Of a stretch of 64,000 nt of DNA, positions 45,801-57,290 are shown piece after piece. A model generated the notes under the pieces. It did not search any database. It worked only from the letters and a program-made list of their open reading frames with translations, and was not told where the DNA came from. How positions within the stretch are numbered: the first letter of the stretch is position 1; every line of letters begins with the position of its first letter. Where the stretch lies: positions 5,387,182 through 5,451,181 of the forward strand of contig NC_087384.1 in NCBI RefSeq assembly GCF_963675165.1. The letters run 5' to 3'. Made by a program: the position numbers and the translations under genes. Source of the stretch: Halichondria panicea. Its lineage: Eukaryota > Porifera > Demospongiae > Suberitida > Halichondriidae.

Positions 45801-48371
45801 ACACGTAGGTAACTCACAGTCTGCACAGAGAATTAGTAATGGTATGGGCTATCTGATACGGTTTACTCTTTTGATGCTCAGCCAGCAAGGTGCTTCGGTA
45901 CATTCAGATATCCTGAAGTCATTTGCTGAAGAGAAAAAATGACTGATTGAAAATAAATACCAATCTGATAATACTTACTGTCCTGGTAAACCAATATTTA
46001 ATTTTGCTCGATTCACAAACGCTTGCTTTCTGTACACAGCATCCAGATAAAACACATCACCACCTTCATACACAGCGATGACAGCTGAGTAGATTCCTTC
46101 ATCTTTACTCTCCACTACTTAGATCAAGGTCATTCTGGTGACCACTTCTTTATCGAGCAGCTCCCTCCCAGCAAACAGTCGCCCAATATCAGCTTCGGTC
46201 ACTCTGGGTAAGACAAGCAAAAAAAGTCAAAATGCAATGTTTTTGCATCTTACTGGGTGTTGAAAGCCGTTTTTCTTAGCAACTTGGATCTTATCCACTC
46301 TTGGTGAGTTAAGTTAGCAGAAAGTGCCTTTTCTGGATTTATTTTCCAGTACAAGTGCCCAAATCTGTGTTTATTTGGATCAGATTACAATGGCATTTAC
46401 GTTTGCTTATATATATGTTACCTTGCTTCAAGTCCAACCTTGAAGTCACCTTTACTGCTACTCTTTTCGATGCTTTTAAAGAAATCTGCCAAGCTGTTGG
46501 GACGTGTAGTCTGTAAGAGGCGTGACAAATTACCTATCCTCGCTGCTGCTGATCTGTGTGTGTTTGCATGTGGGGGGTGGGGGGTGGTATAGATGCAGGG
46601 TTTGCATTCAGGTACTGGTTGGGGTCCATAGCGGCAATTTTACATACTAACAGGGTATTGAAATAACGGTTGACCTTTTTTTTAGCAAGTTACTTTTCTT
46701 ATTTCCCCTCTCTACTTCAAAATCCTGTATAACACCCTGAGATGCATGCTGTACACCATAATCATAACACCTAGTCCTCATCACACATTACATCACATGT
46801 ATTATGTATTATGTATAATAGAGTATAGGATTCATAATGATAATACCTTTCAGTAATTGGTTGTACTGATTTATCTTCAAGGACGTAGTATTCTAGTCCA
46901 CGTGTAAGTGGAGGAAGATATTGTTGGCATTGCATATCAATTTTCTTGGCAGTGATGCGAGCATTTGAAGAAGCAGCACTTGAGAAGCTATTATTCACGG
47001 ATACCTATATACACGTAACGAACATTTTTTTAGGATAGACTTATCACACGCATGACAGTATAATTATGTAAAAATTCTACACAGCAATAAAGTGCATGAA
47101 TTGTATATAATTATGCATGAAGCAGTTATAATGACAATTGTGCATATAAATGTACCCTTGGATCTATCCAGTAGTACTTCTTAGCAAGACTACTAGCTAG
47201 AGTGATCTCCTCCATTTCATACAGAGCATCGATGACATCCTTCCAGTAAGCATCATCAGGCTTATTCCTCAACCATTTATCAAAGCCGCTTGCTTTTGTT
47301 GCTCAATATCATTTGGAATATTCTTCTCTATCTTATCGTTTTCAAACTTTTCCACTCCCAAGTTAATCATGAGCAGCTGCCATGTAACGATAGAGTCGAG
47401 TTCTTTCAGCAGATCCTTCAGTAAGGGCCTTGACTTCATATGTGGCTTCTCTGTGAATATATTAACATTTTCTTACAACTCTGAACATGCACGTGTACCA
47501 TGACTTTCACAGAGATATATTTTCATGTTCAGAACTGCTGAGTCTATAAAATACGGACCGAAGTCAATATTTTAACTTTGTCTGGGTAAAAACTGGACTA
47601 TTCATATCAAACGTGTATTCTTCTGTGATCATGCTTCGAGGTACACTCCCCATGTTGTGAGCTCAGAGGTACCGTATAGCGGGAAATTTTCGCGAGTGCA
47701 AATTTTCGTTAACAGAAATTTCGGGGGTTCTAATATTCGTGGTTCAGTGCCAGGAAATGATATCCACCCATAGCGTTGCACGTGATATATGAATGTGCAT
47801 GGGATTTAAATAACGCGAAATTTTGCAGCTCACAAAACCTCACGAAACCTACGAAAATGTCCCACTATAATACGTTATATCTTCTTTATGCATGTACGGC
47901 TGCTGCATGGTTATATAGGGTGCATGAAAAAGCAGGAAACTGAAAGCGGAAAAGCCGTTACGCGCGGAGCTGTCTTAAGTTAACGACCGTTACCATGCAT
48001 TCTATGTTTTTTTTGCTAATCAGAACAATGAATATGAATAAGAAAATATAATTATAGAACATTGATTTATAGCTATACTACAATATCGGTAAACATACAT
48101 GTGTATGAACTCATTATAACAAAATTCCTTGTCATTTTGATTTGGACAGTCCTTAATGCCCCTGAGCGTGAGCCGGACCATGACTGATGACCGTTAATTA
48201 GGGTTAGGCAGCCCCTCTAGAAGAGTGCAACCCCGCTAATTAGTTATAATATTATTGCTCCCTAATTCAGTACTTATATGTAGTAGTAAAGACGTGGCGC
48301 CTAGCCACTAGTCATAGCCATGCACGGCTCAGTCAATGACTGTCTAATAATATGCCCTCTTTTTGATTCCA

Positions 48372-48401
48372 TGTATATATATATATATATATATATAATC
48401 C
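48372..48401. repeat. (TA)n microsatellite
   Basis: About 15 TA units, in the first intron of DD-R copy 3. Confidence 0.85.
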
Positions 48402-49184
48402 GTTATTATTTTTATGACGCAAATTTTCAACACCCAGTGCCTGTATATACGACTTATTTGATCCATAGCCCTAGTAGAGTATACTCTCGTTAATCCGGCT
48501 ACCCTTGCGACAGTGCAGCTTGGCCGGAATAGTGAGGTGGCCGCAATAGCCGCGGCTAAAAAACGACCCTACCTCGAAATGACGGTTCTGTCTCCGAAGG
48601 ATAATGAATAATAATTGTGCTCTCTATTTAACTATAATCTGCAAACCACATCCAAAACATCAATCCGGTCGTAATAAACGTACATAACCTAGTTGCATGG
48701 GCCAAGCAGTACTTGCCAGTATACGGAATAGCAAGTGGCCGCATTTCAGGGTGAGTCTTGAGCAGTAAAAATCTAGCTAGCAATCCGTGCCAAACGAAAT
48801 GTCCAGTATATAGAGGTGACCGTAACGCATACTTTAGATAGCCAGAATAGCTATGTATAGTGTTGGTAATAATCCATTATCCCTGAGACAAAATTATAGT
48901 CATTAGATTCGATTGGGAGCCGCGGCTATTTTCTGAAATGCAGCACCTCGCTATTCTGGCCAACCAGAGAGTCTATATACTGCATGCATGCATGCTCTAA
49001 CACTTGAACAGTTTTATTTGCATCTGATACTATAACTAAATCAGGTCTTAAGGAGTGACGATTATTGAGGATGGTATTGTAGCTTGAGGTGAATCATCAA
49101 ATCTAAGACCTGGTATATCAACATACATAATTGCTGAGTACCATGTACCAAAAGACTCTTCAGTTGACTATACATGTAGTATAA

Positions 49185-49231
49185 TGCGGAGTCCAACCAA
49201 CGCGTGAGCGCGAGTTGGTTGGACTCTGCCG
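49185..49231. repeat. Hairpin with 15-bp arms
   Basis: GCGGAGTCCAACCAA pairs with TTGGTTGGACTCTGC around CGCGTGAGCGCGAG. The GC-rich loop is itself partly palindromic. Confidence 0.75.
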
Positions 49232-49489
49232 AACTAGTAACGTACCACCTATAGAATATAGATAATTATGTGTACAGAGGATCTAGGAATATACATGCAC
49301 CTCGATCCACGTGCATGATAGACTACACTTCTGAGATCGTGATAGATCTACACAGGTTATTGTTTTGTGGTGTCTCAATTTTGTTGGTTTGGCTTGCCAT
49401 ACAATAATTATTGATCTACCAACCTTCATGCTCATTGCTGACAGCTCTTCTTGTTACTCCAGCTCCCTGAGGGCATGCCATTTATTGTT

Positions 49490-50780
49490 ATAGACTCAAA
49501 AAAACAGTAATAGCATGCATGGATGAACCACGTGGATAATGTGGTTACAACGAAACTGGCATGTACATATGTGGAGTAGATTCATTGACTCAGGGGGTAA
49601 AAGACATCAAAATGTGTGACCCCTGTCTTTAATACATGTGAACTGCAATGTGTCAAAATTCAAGGTTACATGCACTCTTGTATTAAATTATTGGACCTTA
49701 GTCGTTAGTCTTCAATAGATCTATATGATCTAGATCCTAGCATAATTTTCGGAATAATAGGGAGACTTCTAGCAACTAGCATATTAAATTGAGGCACTAA
49801 ATTAACATAATTTGACCCTCAGAGTCTGGTAGACCTAATTTTACATCTTATAATGTAGCTAGATAGACATCTATTACTGTATACTGTAAGCACTAGCCAT
49901 GCACTTAGGCAGGCATGGAGGAGTATTTTCTCTTTTGGCACTATAGAGGATTATATTTCATGCACTTTCTGTATAAATGCTACCTCAGGTACGTGTGCCG
50001 ATTTGTTTTTAATAGAATGAAGTTGAATAATACTAGCTATAGAGACAACGAAGCTACCTCAGGTAGTGCTATTAATATACCACTACAAAAAATTGATGTC
50101 TTTAAACTGAAACTGGCTGACTTTTTGAGAATAGTCAAAAAGAATAATAGGCAAAATAAAAAGCCAAGCCCTATAGTGACAAAGTCCCAGACCTTAGCCG
50201 GAAACTATTAGTCTTTTCATAACCAATTGATTACCCCACACTATACATTTACTGTTCCGGATGCACTGTAGTTTGCAGCTTTCGAAGTGAGTGCATGCAA
50301 TGATCTGGCCGGTACATATTATGAGACAGGGGAGTACATGGGCCATTCTATAGGTCTACAGCCTTTCCGAGTTCTGTCCACAAGTGATTTACTCCTGTTT
50401 GAACCACATGCACCTACTAGACTATATTGAGGTTATCATAACAAATTATTTAGTTGGGCGTAGCCAAACCCATGCATGAACCGTGGAAGCTTAGGGTTCA
50501 GCTCCGCCAACTATGTGTCAACACAAGCAATACAGCTCCAACAAAAATTCTAGTGCATGTTGCTATACAGTCAACGAGACTGCAATGGCCTTCAAAGTAA
50601 GCAAAACTATAATAATAGAGAAATAAGCTTGATTTCCAAATCCATGGCTATAGAGCCTATACGAGCAGAACCTACACCTGCATAGCCAATGAAAAGCAGG
50701 ATCTAGATAAGGTATATCTATGTGTTATAGTGTCCCAAAGCACGAGGGCGTACATAGATAGATCTATAAACATGCACACA
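49490..50780. repeat. Duplicated non-coding block left of the complete CENP-Q-like gene
   Basis: No supported gene. Blocks match 11.7-12.8 kb and 40.5-41.3 kb. A 98-codon plus-strand ORF (49915-50211) lies where the other copies have no ORF and has no splice partners. Confidence 0.5.
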
Positions 50781-50842
50781 CACAAACACACTATCGTCTG
50801 CCTCTGGTGCACCGAGACATAATGAGAGATCTACATGCAAGG

Positions 50843-53343
50843 TTAGGAGTCCAGTAGCTTTGAAATGTACTCTTGAAAATTGTTCCTTTCTCTGAAAACC
50901 TCTGTTTCCCTGCGTCCAGTGTCACCAGCCCCGGTGGACTGGTGTGCAGCCTCAGGGCGTTGCTTGACTGAGCCCTGCAACTGATCTGTTCTTGTCTTGA
51001 GCTCATCAATAACCCTGCATGTGGGAGGTCATAAATGTGTTATATATAAAGTCAGTATAGCTACTTCATCAAGCGGAAATGCACATTCATAAATTCATAA
51101 TGGTCCCACTCCTTCATCACTTATAGGGGGTGACTGGGCTATCGTAACACTGACAGCATAATTTTAGTACCGTATATCTTCTAATTTATCGGACAGCAAA
51201 AAATAATTATTTTGGAAATTGTCCGGGTATATAATTGGAACTGATTTTTATAGAGCACGCGAAGTGTCCGGAATAATTAGAACAAGCAAGCAGCTGCATG
51301 TGAGTTAGCTAAGTTTAATAGAACAGTACGACTGAATAGTTGCACTAGCTATCTAAAACTAGCCACTCAAAGCTGCAGCACTCTAAGTCTTACTTGCCGT
51401 CTATGAATGGTAACTCAACTTTTCAAGGCATTGTCCAGATATTTAGAACAAATGTAATATTAAAGTACTGGAGTGTCCGTTGTATTAGAACAACGAAAAT
51501 TGCCCAAAAGAATGTCCGGGGTATTTAGAAGTGTCCGATAAATTAGAAGATATACGGTAATCACATGGCATGGAATTGAAGGCTATTGACTTCGATATCC
51601 TTTTCTGGAAACTATCCTCATAACACGTACACGCATCACCTTGTTCTCTCTGCAAGTCTCTCTTCAAGTTCACCATTTCTCTGCACTAGTGCCACACACT
51701 CGGCTTTGAGCGTGTTCTGGGAGAGAGGACATTGGATAATATCAAGAGTTCATTAGGAAAAGTATGCAACTCCAATAACAAAAGGCATTCCGTCTGACCT
51801 ACGTCACAGATAACTCATAGCGTAACCGCAGTTAGTAGGAAAGGCAATAAATGACAAGCTTTTGAGAAATGGAAATGTACAGCCAGTCAGCCTTTCCCAG
51901 GCGTGGTTACTATTCTGCACCAGACACAAAGAATTATAGGTGTTGCACTAGCTTGGTACCAGGCCTAATTGAATGCTGTGTCGAAAAAAGGACACCCATT
52001 ACATGGGGTGTTAGCTGAATCTAATCGTTCACTAACGTAAAACTTTAGGAAATTATACCGGAAACTAGTACGTTCACTAGGATAGTAAATCTCTATAACT
52101 GAAGCTATGGCTTATATAATTATGCCCTCTATTGCCTTGGCCAAGAAGGTTTGCATCACCCATGCATACAATAGACACCAGGCCGCATTTTTCGCTAAGT
52201 GTTGCACCAAAGGGGTACATGCGTCACAAATAGCTAATAGTTATTGCTCCCACTAACTTACTACAGTTTCCATAGCTTTACTGGTCATTTTGGGCTGCTT
52301 TGATCTTGGAGCCATGGAAACCTTCAGCTCAGCATTCACCTCTCTAATGACCCGCTGGATTTGCTGCTCTGCCTGTCTTTTAGTTGCTCCCCTCAGATCT
52401 CCAGTACTTTGTCTAATTGGGGTTAGGGGGTTGAGGGGGTGGGGGGGGGTAGAGCATGAAAATACAGTACATTAATCGAATATATACAGTGTATATACAC
52501 AGCGGAAACATGCATGCAATTTGCAGTGTGTACGTGACTCTGAGTGTGCAGAGTTGGGTATTTTACTCAACCCTAGATCTGGTTTGCCCCTTTGGAATTT
52601 AAAACTCAAACATAATGCAACTAAAATCTGTTTTGCCTCCTCTTGAAAATAACTGGAAAGCACACATGTGAACAGGACTACGACACTAAAATGGATGTAT
52701 CATACCCATTGAGGTCTGGGGGCATGCACAATTGCACACTAACAATTCTTTATACAGCTAGAGTGACTCACTCCAGAGCAGCCATGACAATGTTGTTGAG
52801 CAGTGTGAGCATCTCTTGTGGAATGGGCTGCCACTTCCCTCTCTCGGATGAACTGAAGACCACCTCCTTTGTTAGACTGGCTTCTTTCTTGGGTTGGGTC
52901 TTGGTCACTCTACTCCTGAATGTAGACAATCACATTGTGAGTGGAGAACGTAACCATTCTTAAAACAGATACCATATAAAATATAAGAGATACCTTTCGT
53001 TCTTTCTCACTCGACTATCAGCTTCGGATCCATAGCAATCGACCAGCTCTGCTTTCTTCGCTAAAGTTGAGCTCTTTCCCTTGTTCTCTCTCTTTTTTGT
53101 ACGACCTTCATGTTGCTCGTCTACTTCAAAAGATATGACATGTTTCGAAGTCTTACTTGCAAGCGTTGTCTTGCGCTTGATGGGTGATTTGTGAGGTGAG
53201 AGAGAGTAATTTCTACCTCGAATGATAGTGATTCCTCGATCATCTTCACTATTTGAAGCTGTTCGAGCCTTTTTTGGAGAAGATAAGGACAACCTCTTTG
53301 ATGGATACTCCTCTTCACTGAAATCACTTTCACTTATTTCCAT
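50843..53343 (-). CDS. CENP-Q-like kinetochore protein, complete, 5 exons
   Basis: Exons (minus strand): 53343-52994, 52915-52772, 52412-52262, 51716-51640, 51014-50843. Phases agree and give 894 nt, 297 residues (human CENP-Q is 268). Residues ~1-116 are acidic then very basic and Ser-rich (SPKKARTASNSEDD, SPIKRKTT), a likely disordered nuclear tail. Then RGKWQPIPQEMLTLLNNIVM, matching the WQP-L/I motif that opens the CENP-Q core in vertebrates, followed by coiled-coil (KRQAEQQIQRVIREV, LKAECVALVQRNGELEERL) and the ending FQEYISKLLDS, like the vertebrate C-terminus. CENP-Q works with CENP-O/P/U/R on CENP-A chromatin to help chromosomes attach to microtubules. Two 3' fragments of it lie at 31 and 41 kb. 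A 385-bp MITE sits in its last intron. Assignment rests on motif order from memory. Confidence 0.6.
51174..51559. repeat. TIR element in the last CENP-Q-like intron
   Basis: TACCGTATATCTTCTAATTT on the left, with ATCGGACA, is matched perfectly in inverse at the right (TGTCCGATAAATTAGAAGAT). Several inner TGTCCGG and TTAGAAC words. Absent from the fragments at 31 and 41 kb, so it was inserted after the duplication or lies only in the parent. Confidence 0.85.
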
Positions 53344-53428
53344 CTCAAGCACTTCAGAAGTGGTATAGGTCCCCTCCTCTATAGGTCAGAAGTGGGCGTA
53401 AGTCTTTTTGAAGTGCTCAAGAAACGAC

Positions 53429-54433
53429 CCGGTGTCATAAAATTTTGGGCCCCCCCATGTTTAGGCCCCCCGGGCCTAGAATTTTAAAATTTTGGGCCTC
53501 CCGGCCCCCCAGGGGGTCCAAACTGTTAACATTCTAGGCCCCCCTCTTCTGCTATCCTTTTCTGCACGATAGAATGAAGTCAAAGAGATATAATAATATG
53601 GTAAGGTTAGCTCTATTAGTTGACAAAGCATCAAAGAGACTGCATGCATGCAAAGACTCTGTATCAAAGTAGCAAAAATGTTTGCATTATTATTCTATCA
53701 AAGTGAAGGAAGATTTATCTTTCAAGTTACTCATGCTTTACCTATAAGAGCTTTGATGCAGCTCTGCAATGTTGGATCTGCCTGTAAGACAATCGATGTT
53801 GTTGTATAGCTATCGCCATATTTGCAACTTTGTGCTTACTTTCTCAGCCAAATTTCAGGACAAAAAAGTATAAAACACACAATTTCAGTGCAAAGACAAC
53901 AATTCATATCTTCCTCCATGTTTTCCTATACATAGAAGATGTAAATTGTTGTGGGGATGCCCCAATAGCATCACTGGCTCAGCTCTCAAGTAATGTGGAA
54001 TCACAGATAGAAGTCAAGAGAGAAACTGTTGTATCATGGTGGAATCACAATAGCAGTTTCCTTTCGGAACAAGGGTAATCTTGGACAGTCCTGACCAATT
54101 CGGGACAGTTGGCACCTATGTGCTTCGTGCTGCATGAGGCCTGATTCATAGAATGACATGGTGCAGTGTGATGGCTGTGAGACCAGTGGTATATACTACT
54201 GTACATGCATGAAATGTGTGTGTGTGAGGAGAGCTGCATTCAGTAACTGGCACTGCATAGACTGTGAAGACCATAGAAGACTGTATTGGTGTATTTTGAG
54301 AATGCACTGTCACATAATGTTACCGCTGTTGTGCTGTTAATGGGGGGCCTAAAATTTTAAGAGGGGGCCTAAACTGTTAAAATTCTAGGCCCGGGGGCCA
54401 ATCTCATGGGGGGCCTAAAATTTTATGACACCG
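53429..54433. mobile_element. 1-kb TIR transposon between CENP-Q-like and DHRS11
   Basis: Left end CCGGTGTCATAAAATTTTGG, right end AAAATTTTATGACACCGG, with further subterminal C- and G-rich inverted copies (GGCCTAGAATTTTA and its inverse). The inside has a plus-strand reading at 54158-54269 with MVQCDGC and NWHCIDCED, the Cys spacing of a PHD-type zinc finger. No complete transposase. It fills nearly all the space between two divergent genes and stops 43 bp before the DHRS11 start codon. Confidence 0.7.
54158..54269 (+). pseudogene. PHD-finger-like remnant in the transposon
   Basis: MVQCDGCETSGIYYCTCMKC followed by WHCIDCE reproduces the second half of a PHD finger (CDGC, then W-x-C-x2-C). 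Flanking frames are stopped, so it is a relic. PHD fingers occur in some eukaryotic DNA transposon proteins. Confidence 0.4.
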
Positions 54434-54476
54434 GCCCCATTGACATACATCAACCTCTGGTGCAGAACTAGAAACC

Positions 54477-56694
54477 ATGGCAAGTTACCCTGGAATAGAG
54501 AGGTGGAGAGGTAAGGTTGCTCTGGTGACAGGAGCATCATGTGGGATTGGCTATGACCTGTCCAAGCGTCTCTGTGAGCTGGGAATGAATGTGGTGGGCT
54601 GTGCAAGGACTGTCGACACAATACAGGTACGTACATCTAACCGTACTCCCCTCCCTCCGGCCCGTCCCTTTCCCAAAATTGCTTATCACTTTTTGGTCAC
54701 TTCTGTTTGCAGCCTAATACACCATTCGTTACATTTGTGCATGCACGGAAAATCTGGTAGGGGTGTAATGTTTAATAGCTACAGAAATGAGCTGGGAAAA
54801 TCTTACAACCTTGACTCTGGCCGTAGTGTAGCTGCACAACCTTTTAGAGACATGTGCATTAACGAGGAAGGTTAGGTGTTAGAGGCGTAGCCAGGATTTT
54901 GGGGGAGGGGGCGGGGGCTTTGTATTGAGAAAATCCTGACAATGCCCTAGCTGTGATTCTAATACAGTAACAGGTATACTTTCCCGCAGGCTCTATCTGC
55001 TGAGCTGGGTGGTGCTGGGTGTGGGAGGTTGGTGGCTGTCAAGTGTGACGTGAAAAAGGAAGAAGATGTCAAAGCCACGTTTGAGGTAGCCAAGAAAGAG
55101 TTTGGTGGAGTGGACGTTTGTGTTAGCAATGCTGGCTTGGGACACAATGCTCCTCTGCTTACTGGCAGCACTCAGGACTGGAGGGACATGTTGGAGGTGG
55201 GTATTGCGTGTAGAAATCCTGTTTCACATGTGGACTGCCTCTGTGCTGCCCTTCAAACCGTTAATGAACTTTTGCTTTTTCCTGCAGGTGAATGTTCTTG
55301 GTCTGTGTATCTGCAACCGTGAGTTCATGACTCAGCTCAAAGAGAGGGGAGTGAATGAGGGACACTTGTTCCTCATTAATAGGTATATATGTACGTTTAT
55401 ACACGTTTGACTTATTTATTTGCTTTCAGTATGTCTGGGCAGCGTGTTCCCCAGTTGCAAGCTGGGGGGACAAACGTTCACTTCTACTCTGCTACGAAGC
55501 ATGCAGTGACTGCACTTACTGAGGGGGTGAGGAGGGAGCTGAGGGCAATGGACTCCAAAGTCAGGGTCACAGTAAGTGCAATCCGTTGGTATTATGACAC
55601 AACAATAGTCTCCATAATTATGTCAGCCAACTAAATTAATTATTTGAGAGTGTTTGCATGTGCTTTTTCATTTTCACAGTCCATTTCTCCTGGGGTGGTC
55701 CGTACTGAATTTGCTGCTCGCTTGAAGAAGAATAGTGATGTGAAAACTGTGCAGGACGCTATGGGAGATGTATGTACTGTATGTAATGTACAGTAAGTAG
55801 ATGGTATAGGATAGACAAAATGAGACATTCCATTGCCTATTCCCCTACCAAACTTTCCTAACTGATTGACAATGTATGTATGGTAGCGTGGCCGAGCGGT
55901 CTAAGGCGCTGGTTTAAGGCACCAGTCATTTCGATGGCGTGGGTTCGAATCCCACCGCTGCCATTTTTGTGTTTTGTTATTAAACAAATACGTACATAAT
56001 TACAATTTATATAGTATACGTATACATGTACAGACCAGGTGTAATTCGTACAACAATAAATAATGTAGTAATTCAAAGTTCCAATGTTTCAAGGGAGAGG
56101 GTCTGCGAGTCCATTGTGCCCATCACTAACGTACATAATTATGTTTTTTAATTATGTTTTTTATTGCAGGTACTTGAGAGTGAGGACATCACCAGCTCCA
56201 TCGTATATGCCCTGGCTGTCCCACCCAGGATGGAGGTGTGTTTATAGTGTGTCTGTTTTATTCGGTTAAGTGGGCCTGCTAATAACGGAATGCTACCCCA
56301 TATATTGTGGTAGGAGATCAACGTATGTACTCTGTAATTTTCCCTGTGTGGGTTCCCTTCATGATACAGTATTTAGTATAATTATGCATTATCTAAGTAC
56401 AGTGACGTGGAACCCCTCTATAACGGACACCTTTGGGGAACAATGTTTTGGCCTTATACAGAGGTGGCCTTTGTTGAGAGCTTGTTTTGTACACAAACTG
56501 TTCATTATTTTGGGACATGGGTGACTGGCCGTTATAGAGCAGCTGGCCTTTATTTGGAGGTGGTTGTTAACGTACAGAGGTTCCACTGTATTTCTTACGT
56601 CTCTCACTTATATACTTGTACATGTGTAACACTACGTTTACATACACTACAGATCAATGATATCTTGATAAGACCAACTATCCAAGTGACCTGA
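54477..56694 (+). CDS. DHRS11: Dehydrogenase/reductase SDR family member 11 (DHRS11), 7 exons
   Basis: Exons: 54477-54626, 54990-55196, 55288-55382, 55430-55571, 55680-55769, 56170-56235, 56653-56694. All borders are GT-AG and in phase; total 789 nt of sense codons, 263 residues (human 260). Residues 1-50 match the family start (MASYPGIERWRGKVALVTGA). Cofactor loop TGASCGIG (18-25), CDV for the adenine pocket, NAGLG, catalytic Ser in NSMSGQRV, and YSATKHA with the catalytic Tyr and Lys, then SISPGVVRTEF and the C-terminus RPTIQVT, like the mammalian RPTEQVT. Classical SDR oxidoreductase using NADP(H); the human enzyme reduces 17-ketosteroids and other carbonyls in the cytosol. A tRNA-Leu gene lies in intron 5 and a CAGTGGAACC-type MITE in intron 6. 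Only 43 bp separate the ATG from a transposon end. Confidence 0.95.
55882..55963 (+). tRNA. tRNA-Leu(AAG)
   Basis: 82 nt, closing as a class II tRNA. Acceptor stem GGTAGCG pairs with CGCTGCC (one T-G), discriminator A. D arm GGCCGAGCGGTCTAAGGC, anticodon stem CTGGT/ACCAG with loop TTAAGGC, anticodon AAG at 55916-55918, variable arm TCATTTCGATG, T arm GTGGGTTCGAATCCCAC with intact B box. A and B boxes are both in place, so it should be transcribed by RNA polymerase III. It lies in the sense direction within intron 5 of DHRS11. Confidence 0.97.
56397..56591. repeat. MITE in DHRS11 intron 6 (CAGTGGAACC type)
   Basis: TACAGTGACGTGGAACCCCT on the left and AGAGGTTCCACTGTA on the right, with inner CTATAACGGACACC and GGCCGTTATAGAG pairing. 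TA at both edges. A partial relative is near 5219. Confidence 0.7.
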
Positions 56695-56944
56695 GCAATG
56701 AGCCTCCATGCCATGCATGACTAGAACCGTGTAGTTGTACGTACGTACAATGTATGCGTGTACACTTTTTCAAACAAGAATTATTGGTTTTGTTTGTACA
56801 TAATTATTGTGGTGTATATAAGTATTACATTGTATTGTTGATGTTATCTCATGACGGTTGTATGCCATAGTAACAACTAATAACGACTTGCTATTCTTGG
56901 AGAATTTAATATTTAACTTGCATGAAATAATTATGCTATAATAA

Positions 56945-57290
56945 TGAAAGCACCGCGGTGCTGATGCCTCGATGGAGGTGCCAAAGCTACATAACATAAA
57001 AATAAAACTACTAATAGCTAGCTTTTATACACACATTGATTATGATGAACATTTTTTATTTTGCTGCATGCGAATAGTGGGTAATGATCAACCATGATTG
57101 TTGTTAAAAACGATGATGCCAAAAATTCAAGTCTAAAAATCCAAGTAAACATGACTAGAAGCCTATAGAAACTCTTACTTGCACTTAATTCATCCTTGAG
57201 CAGCTGTAGCGGTCTACACACACACACACAGACACACAAACACACTACCGCATACCTTGCTTGCGCATGCGCACCGAGGCATAATAATAC
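56945..57290. repeat. ATGCCTCGGTG-family element
   Basis: Starts GAAAGCACCGCGGTGCTGATG and ends CTTGCGCATGCGCACCGAGG, with (CA)n near 57215. A short member of the family described at 6780-7155. Confidence 0.6.

Larger units (their letters stand above)
43565..49481 (-). pseudogene. DD-R copy 3: decayed Death-domain gene
   Basis: Has the complete exon set including first exon 49481-49424 (MACPQGAGVTRRAVSNEHE) and last exon ending at TGA 43565-43567. It is broken: a single-base loss at ~47281 shifts the Death domain (with a nearby 3-base insertion), an in-frame TAA lies at 46119-46121 in the exon with DIGRLFAGREL, and two small deletions hit the next exon (~45889 and ~45920). Introns and flanks are nearly identical to copy 2 over 43.0-47.45 kb, so the duplication is recent and this copy lost function after it. 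Confidence 0.75.

Noticed and set aside
49915-50211. 98-codon plus-strand ORF
   Set aside because: The equivalent regions at 11.9 kb and 40.6 kb are not open, so there is no sign of selection for coding.
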